A DNA stretch of 38,979 nucleotides from Stenotrophomonas maltophilia (GTDB lineage: Bacteria; Pseudomonadota; Gammaproteobacteria; Xanthomonadales; Xanthomonadaceae), in the NCBI RefSeq assembly GCF_003970865.1, contig NZ_RXLZ01000047.1, positions 1-38,979 of the forward strand, read 5' to 3'. The notes below the pieces were generated by a model. It was not told the DNA's origin and made no database searches. It worked only from the letters and a program-made list of their open reading frames with translations. This document shows positions 32,787-38,979 of the stretch, piece after piece (within the stretch, counting starts at the first letter, position 1; each line of letters opens with the position of its first letter). The translations under genes and the position numbers were made by a program.

Positions 32787-34455
32787 TTCTCCATATCGAA
32801 AACAGGATCCACACGCCGCAGAAGCCGGCGCCGATGAAGCCGCACACGCCCAGTGCCAGCAGCCAGCGACTGGAGACGCCGCCAACGCTGTGCATCACGA
32901 TCGACGAGCCGATGATCAGCGCGGCGGTGACGATGCCCATCACCAGCCGGTTCGCCGCACGGTTGACCTGCTCGCCGAAGCCCTGCAATGCGCTGGTCTC
33001 CACCTTCAACTGCAGGCGCCCACGGCGCGCCGCCTGGACCAGCTTGCGCAGGTCGCGGGGAAGCTCGCCGGCGAAGTCGACCAGGCCCAGCAGGCTGCGG
33101 CGGCCTCGCTTGAGCAGCGCCTTGGGCGCGTAACGCTGCAGCACCACCCGCTCCAGGAACGGACGCGCGGCACTGGCCATGTCGAAATCCGGGTCCAGCT
33201 GCCGCCCCATGCCTTCCAGGGTCAGGAACGCCTTGATCATCAGCGCCAGATCGGCTGGCAGGGTCAGGCTGTAGCTGCGCAGCAGCTGGGTGATGTCGCC
33301 CAGCATCAGGCCGATGCGCAGGTCCTTCAGCGGCACGCCACGGTACTGGTCGACGAACTGGCTGATGTCGTGCTGCAGCCGGTTCTCGTCCACTTCCACA
33401 CCGCCGGCCCAGTCCAGCAGCACGTCGGCCACGCCCTGCGGATCCTGTTCGACCAGCCCGTGCAGCAGCTGCGCGACCTGAAAACGACGCACTTCGGACA
33501 GCGCGCCGACCATGCCGAAATCGATCACGCCGATACGGCCGTCGCGCAGGTAGATGATGTTGCCCGGATGCGGGTCGGCGTGGAAGCTGCCGTCCTCCAG
33601 CACCATCTTCAGCACGATGTCCGCGCCACGCCGCGCCAGTTCGCGCCGGTCCAGTCCTGCCGCATCGACACCGGCCAGGTCACGCCCGGGAATGCCATCG
33701 ACGAAGTCCTGCACATTCAGGCTTTCGCAGGTCCACTGCCAGTGCACGCGGGGAATCAGGATGTCGTCACGACCGTTGAAGTTGCGCGCGATGCGCTCGG
33801 CATTGCGGCATTCAGCGGCGAAGTCCAGTTCGCGGCGCAGCGATACGGTGAACTGCTGGACGACCTCGGCCGGTCGATAGCGACGCAGGTCAGGCAGACG
33901 TGCTTCAACGATCTCGGCCAGGCGGGCCAGCAGCCGCAGGTCGGCCTCGACCACATCACGGATGCCGGGGCGGCGCACCTTCAGCACTACCTCGCGACCA
34001 TCATGCAGCCGCGCGCGGTGGGCCTGCGCCAGCGAGGCGGCGGCCATCGGGGTTTCATCGAGGAAAGCGAACACGTCCTGCGGAGACGCACCAAGATCGG
34101 CTTCGAGCTGCTCGCGGATATCCGCGTATGGCAGCGCCGGCACCGCATTCTGCAGCTCAGAGAGCTCGGCGATCCATTCCGGCGGCAGCAGATCAACGCG
34201 GGTCGCAAGTACCTGACCGAGCTTGACGAAGGTCGGGCCGAGATCCTGCATCGCGCTGCGCACACGCACCGGCGCGGTCATCCGCAGCAGTTCCTGCCGC
34301 TCCTCGTTCCAATGCAGAAGGCGCCCTGCCCGCTCCAATGTGCTGGCCAGGCCAATGCGCCGCACCACGTCGCCGAAGCCATAGCGGATCAGGACGACGG
34401 CGATTTCCTGCAGTCGGCCCAGGTCACGGACGGTGCCCAGCGTTTCCCACATCAT
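32770..34455 (-). CDS. UbiB/ABC1-family atypical kinase
   Basis: Membrane-anchored UbiB-type ATPase/kinase of 561 residues, a family that supports ubiquinone biosynthesis. The KxGQ motif is KLGQ at 78-81. The ABC1 nucleotide loop is ETPMAAASLAQAHRARL, the catalytic-loop equivalent is DGSFHADPHPGNI, and the metal-binding motif is VIDFGMVG. Two C-terminal hydrophobic helices (about 505-524 and 532-554) anchor it. It is not beside ubiE/ubiJ, so it may be a second, UbiB-like copy instead of ubiB itself; no symbol is given. The gene ends in a hairpin. Confidence 0.92.
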   Translation of the reverse strand: MMWETLGTVRDLGRLQEIAVVLIRYGFGDVVRRIGLASTLERAGRLLHWNEERQELLRMTAPVRVRSAMQDLGPTFVKLGQVLATRVDLLPPEWIAELSELQNAVPALPYADIREQLEADLGASPQDVFAFLDETPMAAASLAQAHRARLHDGREVVLKVRRPGIRDVVEADLRLLARLAEIVEARLPDLRRYRPAEVVQQFTVSLRRELDFAAECRNAERIARNFNGRDDILIPRVHWQWTCESLNVQDFVDGIPGRDLAGVDAAGLDRRELARRGADIVLKMVLEDGSFHADPHPGNIIYLRDGRIGVIDFGMVGALSEVRRFQVAQLLHGLVEQDPQGVADVLLDWAGGVEVDENRLQHDISQFVDQYRGVPLKDLRIGLMLGDITQLLRSYSLTLPADLALMIKAFLTLEGMGRQLDPDFDMASAARPFLERVVLQRYAPKALLKRGRRSLLGLVDFAGELPRDLRKLVQAARRGRLQLKVETSALQGFGEQVNRAANRLVMGIVTAALIIGSSIVMHSVGGVSSRWLLALGVCGFIGAGFCGVWILFSIWRSGKHT

Positions 34456-34486
34456 GCGTGCTCCGGACGATTACCGGAGCAGCATG

Positions 34487-34987
34487 TCACAGCTGGGCGT
34501 CGATACCGCGCAATGCCGCCGCCACGGTTTGCCGGCGGATGGCTTCGCGGTCGCCATCGAACTGGAACAACTCGGCGCGGGCGTAGCCGCCCCGGCGCTT
34601 CCAGCCGATCCAGACGCTGCCAACCGGCTTGTCCGGACTGCCGCCGCCGGGGCCGGCGATGCCGGTCACCGCCACGGCGATGCCGGCGCCGGAATTGACC
34701 AGCGCGCCGGACACCATTTCCAGCACGGTTTCGCGGCTGACCGCACCGAACTGCTCCAGGGTCTGCGCGCGCACGCCCAGCAGGCGCTGCTTGGCCTCGT
34801 AGCTGTAGACCACCATGCCGCAGTCGAAGAACGCCGAGGAACCGGCGATATCGGTCATGCATTTGGCAATCCAGCCGCCACTGCAGCTTTCAGCGGTCAC
34901 CAGCTGCAGCGAGGCCTGCTGCAGGCGCTGCCCGAGCGCGGCGGACTGGGCATTGAGTTCAGCGTCGGTGGGAATGGACATCGGCAT
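34487..34987 (-). CDS. pncC: Nicotinamide-nucleotide amidase (CinA C-terminal domain)
   Basis: Stand-alone CinA C-terminal domain protein of 166 residues that deamidates NMN to nicotinate mononucleotide in the NAD salvage cycle. Motifs are TAESCSGGWIAKCMTD (near 30-45), SSAFFDCGMVVYSYEAKQRLL and AVTGIAGPGGGSPDKPVG. The start is either 34987 or 34981, two in-frame ATGs; no strong ribosome site separates them. The gene lies between the kinase gene and hflX, all on the minus strand. Confidence 0.9.
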   Translation of the reverse strand: MPMSIPTDAELNAQSAALGQRLQQASLQLVTAESCSGGWIAKCMTDIAGSSAFFDCGMVVYSYEAKQRLLGVRAQTLEQFGAVSRETVLEMVSGALVNSGAGIAVAVTGIAGPGGGSPDKPVGSVWIGWKRRGGYARAELFQFDGDREAIRRQTVAAALRGIDAQL

Positions 34988-35063
34988 GACGGTGGGGTGA
35001 AGAACCTGCACGTTGTACCGCAGATGACAGGCAGATGTCGCGCCCCTCCGGCGCGGTTGCGTT

Positions 35064-35085
35064 GCCGGCCAGCGGCCGGCACTAC
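35064..35085 (-). repeat. SMAG-type GTAG palindrome
   Basis: On the minus strand it is GTAG followed by TGCCGGCC-GCT-GGCCGGC. A single copy in the gap between hflX and pncC, probably shaping the 3' end of the hflX transcript. Confidence 0.7.
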
Positions 35086-35103
35086 CAGGCATCGGCCGCT
35101 AGC

Positions 35104-36414
35104 TCACCACTCCGGCAGTTTCTCCGGCAGCAGCGCCCGGATCGGCGCACCGTCGGCACTGGCGGCCAGCTTTTCGGCTTCGGCAATCGGCAGGTCGACC
35201 TGCAGCAGCCAGCCCTCTTCATCCGCCTGTTCACTACGGATCACTTCCAGCTGGTGCAGGCGCGCACGCAGGCGGCCGGCATCCGGCGGCAGGCGCAGTT
35301 CGCCGGTGACATGCTGCAGGCCCAGGCGCTTGCCCAGCACCGCCTGCAGCAGCTCCAGGCCCTGCCCGTCACGCGCGGAAATCCACACCCGCTCGCGACG
35401 CGACTCGTCCGGGATACCGTCCTGGCCATCGTGGCGGACGTCGGCACCCTCGATGCGGTCGATCTTGTTGAACACCAGCAACTGCGGCAGGTCACCGGCA
35501 CCGACCGCGGTCAGCACTTCGTCGACCTGGGCAATGCGCTCCTCGCGGTGCGGATCGGCAGCGTCGACCACGTGCAGCAGGAAATCGGCCTCGCGCGCCT
35601 CGGACAGGGTCGAACGGAACGCGGCGACCAGGTCATGCGGCAGGTCGCGGACGAAGCCAACGGTATCGGCCAGCACCACGTTGCCTCCCGGGACCGCGAT
35701 GCGGCGCACGGTCGGATCCAGCGTTGCGAACAGCTGGTCGGCGGCATAGGCCTCGGCGCCGGTCATGGCGTTGAACAGGGTCGACTTGCCGGCGTTGGTG
35801 TAGCCCACCAGGGCCACGCGCGGCAGCTCGCTGCGCACACGCGCACGGCGCATCTGGGTGCGCTGCACTTCAACCTTTTCCAGGCGCTTCTGCAGCTGCT
35901 CGACCCGCTTCTGCAGCAGGCGGCGGTCGGTTTCCAGCTGGGTTTCACCCGGGCCGCGCAGGCCGATCGAACCACCGCGCTGGCGCTCCAGGTGGGTCCA
36001 GCCGCGCACCAGCCGCGTGGCCAGGTGACGCAGCTGCGCCAGCTCGACCTGCAGCTTGCCTTCATGGCTGTGCGCACGCTGGGCGAAGATGTCCAGGATC
36101 AGGCCGGTACGGTCGATCACCCGGCGCTCGAGGAAGCGTTCCAGGTTGCGTTCCTGGCCCGGGCTCAACGCATGGTTGACCAGGATCAGGTCGGCACCGC
36201 TGGCGTCGGCCGCGGCCTTGATCTCGTCCAGCTTGCCGCTGCCGATCAGGGTCGACGGATTCGGACGGTCCAGGCGCGCAGTGATCGTCGCGGCGATGCT
36301 GGCCCCAGCCGAGCGGGCCAGATCACCGAATTCTTCCAGCACATCGTCTTCCAGCTTGCCGAAATGGGGCTGGATCAACAGGGCGTGTTCGCCCTTTTTC
36401 GAGCGGTCAAACAT
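35104..36414 (-). CDS. hflX: GTPase HflX
   Basis: Ribosome-associated GTPase of 436 residues that can split stalled 70S ribosomes under stress. The N-terminal HflX domain has STLIGSGKLDEIK and ALSPGQERNLER, followed by a coiled coil (about 150-195, ETQLETDRRLLQKRVEQLQK). The G domain has G1 GYTNAGKST, G3 DTVGF and G4 NKID. It lies 14 bases downstream of hfq and forms the folP-miaA-hfq-hflX operon. Confidence 0.96.
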   Translation of the reverse strand: MFDRSKKGEHALLIQPHFGKLEDDVLEEFGDLARSAGASIAATITARLDRPNPSTLIGSGKLDEIKAAADASGADLILVNHALSPGQERNLERFLERRVIDRTGLILDIFAQRAHSHEGKLQVELAQLRHLATRLVRGWTHLERQRGGSIGLRGPGETQLETDRRLLQKRVEQLQKRLEKVEVQRTQMRRARVRSELPRVALVGYTNAGKSTLFNAMTGAEAYAADQLFATLDPTVRRIAVPGGNVVLADTVGFVRDLPHDLVAAFRSTLSEAREADFLLHVVDAADPHREERIAQVDEVLTAVGAGDLPQLLVFNKIDRIEGADVRHDGQDGIPDESRRERVWISARDGQGLELLQAVLGKRLGLQHVTGELRLPPDAGRLRARLHQLEVIRSEQADEEGWLLQVDLPIAEAEKLAASADGAPIRALLPEKLPEW

Positions 36415-36428
36415 TCACCGCTCCGGTC

Positions 36429-36704
36429 TTACTCGTCTGCTTCATCACCTGCCTGACCACCTTCACCCGACTGCACGTAACCACCGCCCGGCCCGACCTT
36501 CACGTTGCGTGCCGGAACGACCGTGGAAATGGCGTGCTTGTAGACCATCTGACTGACCGTGTTGCGCAGCAGGACCACGAACTGGTCGAACGACTCGATC
36601 GTGCCCTGCAGCTTGATGCCGTTGACCAGGTACACCGAAACCGGCACGCGCTCGCGCCGCAGTGCGTTCAAGAAAGGATCCTGCAGCGATTGCCCCTTGG
36701 ACAT
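36429..36704 (-). CDS. hfq: RNA chaperone Hfq
   Basis: Hexameric RNA chaperone of 91 residues that pairs small RNAs with mRNAs. The Sm1 motif is [20 protein letters not shown] and the Sm2 motif is [12 protein letters not shown]. The N-terminus has the proximal-face QSLQDPFLN. The C-terminal tail is Gly- and Glu-rich. It is between miaA and hflX, the classic order. Confidence 0.97.
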   Translation of the reverse strand: MSKGQSLQDPFLNALRRERVPVSVYLVNGIKLQGTIESFDQFVVLLRNTVSQMVYKHAISTVVPARNVKVGPGGGYVQSGEGGQAGDEADE

Positions 36705-36800
36705 TGCACACTCCTGATTATTGTTCTTATTGGGTTGCCGACGGTTGCCACGGCCCCCGAGCCGCCCGCCGACCGATGATGTTACACGGCTGGCGGGGGT

Positions 36801-37754
36801 TCAGCGTGCGACGAAGGTCGACACCGCGCCGGCCAGGCGCTCGTGGTCGATATGGGGGTCGAACCAGCGCGCATCAAGCTCGCCGCGCAGCCAGGTCAGC
36901 TGGCGCTTGGCCAGCTGCCGGGTGGCGAAGATCGCCTTGTCACGGAAACGAGCGGCATCGCCCTCCCCGTCCAGGTACTCCCAGGCCTGGCGATAGCCGA
37001 CCGCGCGCACGGCCGGCAGGTCAAGCGGCGCCTCCACAGCGGCCATTTCCGGCATCGCGCGCAATGCCCGTACCTCGTCGAGAAAGCCCTGTGCCAGCAT
37101 GGCGTCGAAACGTGCCTCGATACGCTGGTGCAGCACCGCGCGATCACGCGGCGCCAGGATCAGCTTGAGGGTGCGCACCGGCAACGGCGCTACGCCCGGC
37201 CGGCGCTGCCATTCAGTAATGGGCGTGCCGGTCAGGCGATAGACCTCCAGCGCCCGCTGGATGCGTTGCGGGTCGGTGGCATGGATGCGTGCCGCTGCGG
37301 CCGAGTCGACCTTGGCCAGCTCTGCGTGCAGTGCCGCCCATCCGCGTTCGGCGGCTTCGGCAGCCAGCACCGCACGCATCTCCGGATCGGCCTCCGGCAT
37401 CGGCGACAGGCCCTGCAACAGGGCGCGGAAGTACAACCCGGTACCGCCGGCCAGGATCGGCATCTTGCCGCGCGCCACGATATCGGCCACGACCCTGCCG
37501 GCATCGGCGGCGAATTCGGCTGCCGAGTAGGTCTGCCAGGGATCGCGCAGGTCCAGCAGATGATGAGGTGCCTGCGCGCGCTCGGCCGCATCAGGCTTGG
37601 CCGAACCGATATCCAGGTGGCGGTACACCAGCGCCGAATCGACGCTGACGATTTCGCCATCCAGCTGCTGTGCCAGGGCGATCGCGGTGGCGGTCTTGCC
37701 ACTGGCGGTCGGCCCCATCACGGCGATCGCCAGTGGCCGCCGGTCGATGCCCAT
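36801..37754 (-). CDS. miaA: tRNA dimethylallyltransferase MiaA
   Basis: Adds a dimethylallyl group to A37 of tRNAs reading codons that begin with U. 317 residues. The P-loop is [31 protein letters not shown] follows, with [15 protein letters not shown] and the C-terminal [17 protein letters not shown] at 37754 overlaps the folP stop by one base (TGATG), so translation is coupled. A TTG at 37757 is a weaker alternative. Confidence 0.96.
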   Translation of the reverse strand: MGIDRRPLAIAVMGPTASGKTATAIALAQQLDGEIVSVDSALVYRHLDIGSAKPDAAERAQAPHHLLDLRDPWQTYSAAEFAADAGRVVADIVARGKMPILAGGTGLYFRALLQGLSPMPEADPEMRAVLAAEAAERGWAALHAELAKVDSAAAARIHATDPQRIQRALEVYRLTGTPITEWQRRPGVAPLPVRTLKLILAPRDRAVLHQRIEARFDAMLAQGFLDEVRALRAMPEMAAVEAPLDLPAVRAVGYRQAWEYLDGEGDAARFRDKAIFATRQLAKRQLTWLRGELDARWFDPHIDHERLAGAVSTFVAR

Positions 37755-38650
37755 CAATCTTCGTCCGGCCAGCGGATCGTCGGCGTGGCGTCGGCGCGCG
37801 GCGTCGGCACGGCCTCGACCGCCTGCCAGATCTTCAGCGCATCGACGGTGGCCGCCACGTCATGCACGCGCACGATGCGCGCGCCACGCTGGACCGCGAT
37901 CAGGTGCGCGGCTACCGAAGCCGCCACGCGCTCGGACGGCGTGTCGCGGCCGGTCAGTTCGCCCAGGCTGCGTTTGCGCGACAGGCCAGCCAGCATCGGC
38001 ACGCCCAGTTCCAGGAAGCGCTCCGAACGCGCCAGCAGGATCATGTTGTGGGCGGTGGTCTTGCCGAAGCCGAAACCGAGGTCGATCAACAGGTTCTTCT
38101 TCGCGATACCTGCCATCTCGGCAGCGAACAGGCGCTGCACCAGGAAACCGTGCACCTCGGCGACCACGTCGTCGTAGTGTGGATCGGCCTGCATGTGGCC
38201 CGGTTCGCCCTGCATGTGCATCAGCACCACCGGCACGCCGGTTGCAGCGGCGGCGTCCAGCGCCCCGTCCTGACGCAGGCCGAAGATGTCGTTGATCATG
38301 CCGGCGCCAGCGTCCACCGCCGCACGCATCACCTCCGGCTTGAAGGTGTCGATGCTGATCGGCACCCGGGTGCGGGCCGCCAGCTGCTCGATCACCGGAA
38401 TCACCCGGCTCAGCTCCTCCTCCACCGATACCGGCGCAGCACCCGGGCGGGTCGATTCGCCGCCGATATCGAGCAGGTCCGCGCCCTCCTCGACCAGCTT
38501 CAGGCCATGGGCGACTGCGGCCTCGGTGGTGTCGTGCGCGCCGCCATCGGAGAACGAATCCGGGGTGACGTTGACGATGCCCATGACCCGGGCACGGTCG
38601 AGGCGCAGGATGCGGCCGGCGCAATCGAGCTGGGGCGAGGTATCGAACAT
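37754..38650 (-). CDS. folP: Dihydropteroate synthase FolP
   Basis: Joins p-aminobenzoate to dihydropterin pyrophosphate in folate synthesis; target of sulfonamides. 298 residues with [16 protein letters not shown] (22-37), the [11 protein letters not shown] loop, [24 protein letters not shown] and the C-terminal [14 protein letters not shown] at 38650 with AGGA upstream; the frame continues to 38911 through palindromic, non-coding sequence. First gene of the folP-miaA-hfq-hflX operon. Confidence 0.96.
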   Translation of the reverse strand: MFDTSPQLDCAGRILRLDRARVMGIVNVTPDSFSDGGAHDTTEAAVAHGLKLVEEGADLLDIGGESTRPGAAPVSVEEELSRVIPVIEQLAARTRVPISIDTFKPEVMRAAVDAGAGMINDIFGLRQDGALDAAAATGVPVVLMHMQGEPGHMQADPHYDDVVAEVHGFLVQRLFAAEMAGIAKKNLLIDLGFGFGKTTAHNMILLARSERFLELGVPMLAGLSRKRSLGELTGRDTPSERVAASVAAHLIAVQRGARIVRVHDVAATVDALKIWQAVEAVPTPRADATPTIRWPDED

Positions 38651-38689
38651 GGGCAATCCTGCAGGGACAACGGCGGGTAGTTTAGTTCG

Positions 38690-38706
38690 GCAGGGCGGCG
38701 CCCTGC
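38690..38706. repeat. Short hairpin upstream of folP
   Basis: GCAGGGC-GGC-GCCCTGC, a 7-bp stem with a 3-nt loop, about 40 bases before the folP start. It may be a GC-rich palindrome with no further role, or the terminator of an upstream gene off the contig. Confidence 0.5.
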
Positions 38707-38773
38707 ACCCGCAGAGGCAACGGCCACAGCAAAAGCCCAAGCAACAGCAGAAGCCGGTTTCCTGAGGGATGGC

Positions 38774-38869
38774 GGGGTGGGTCCGGTTGCGGGAGACGCC
38801 GTAAACCCGTCCATGGGGGCTTGGCCGCGGCATCCATGCCGCGGACACCCCCGCAACCGGACCCACCCC
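38774..38869. repeat. Long palindromic intergenic repeat
   Basis: A 20-bp perfect inverted repeat (left arm 38774-38793, right arm 38850-38869) encloses 56 bases with an inner perfect hairpin, CCGCGGCAT-CC-ATGCCGCGG (38825-38844). This is the nested palindrome form often seen between Xanthomonadaceae genes. It lies upstream of folP near the contig end; no gene is supported from 38651 to 38979. Confidence 0.65.
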
Positions 38870-38914
38870 CCCTTGCCCCCTGTCGCCCGCCACGCATGAG
38901 TGCGACCCCACCCT

Positions 38915-38979
38915 CGGGAGACCCCCCTCATTCCTCCGAAAACCCCAATATATAGAAATATCCCCCCCCCCACACTTTG
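38915..38979. other. Anomalous contig-end sequence
   Basis: AT-rich and homopolymeric bases (a run of ten or more C) unlike the rest of the window, with no coding or structural signal. Probably low-quality contig-end sequence. Confidence 0.45.

Noticed and set aside
38651..38911. N-terminal extension of dihydropteroate synthase
   Set aside because: The extra residues come from palindromic intergenic DNA, and the family start with ribosome site is at 38650.
1..38979. CRISPR array, insertion sequence or rRNA
   Set aside because: No regularly spaced repeats, no transposase motifs and no rRNA-like sequence were seen.

Overview
The window looks like a whole chromosomal contig from a Stenotrophomonas (S. 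maltophilia complex or close relative). The evidence is a high-GC Xanthomonadaceae gene order lexA-recA-recX-alaS-csrA and folP-miaA-hfq-hflX, GTAG-type palindromes of the SMAG kind, an SMF-1-like fimbrial operon, and a protein almost collinear with the chromosomal quinolone-protection protein SmQnr. The first ~150 bases and the last ~60 bases look like poor contig-end sequence.

Layout. 0.1-2.3 kb: a TonB-dependent receptor missing its N-terminus. 2.7-13.8 kb: an accessory block built around pentapeptide-repeat (Qnr-family) proteins. It holds a lone TetR-type regulator; a TetR / Qnr-like divergent pair; a monoamine-oxidase-like flavoprotein downstream of a two-component system; a small membrane protein; SmQnr itself behind an OmpR-type regulator whose phospho-acceptor Asp is Glu; a PAS-GGDEF protein; and a second TetR / Qnr-like divergent pair followed by a small zinc-ribbon protein. 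14.1-19.6 kb: a chaperone-usher fimbrial operon (pilin, chaperone, usher, DUF1508-like protein, tip adhesin). 19.9-25.8 kb: an Arc-type regulator translationally coupled to a LOG-family enzyme, a second large TonB-dependent receptor, and a two-domain universal stress protein. 25.9-26.8 kb: gene-poor. 26.8-38.7 kb: tRNA-Ser followed by conserved housekeeping genes, all on the minus strand (csrA, alaS, recX, recA, lexA, a UbiB-like kinase, cinA/pncC, hflX, hfq, miaA, folP).

The most interesting unit is the 2.7-13.8 kb block. It contains three Qnr-architecture proteins: canonical SmQnr plus two strongly diverged paralogues that keep the same length, the two loops and the C-terminal dimer helix. 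Each diverged paralogue is divergently paired with a near-identical TetR-type regulator, and similar short palindromes lie between each pair. This suggests two dedicated, ligand-controlled topoisomerase-protection (or other DNA-mimic) modules next to SmQnr.

A second layer is regulatory. A family of AT-rich islands (core TTGATTCATAT or relatives, plus ATGAACCA and GAATGCTTAATG blocks) recurs upstream of the TetR genes, the atypical response regulator, the fimbrial operon, the Arc/LOG and TonB genes and the stress protein, between about 3.3 and 26.3 kb. I saw none in the housekeeping half. These genes may therefore belong to one regulon or be targets of one xenogeneic silencer.
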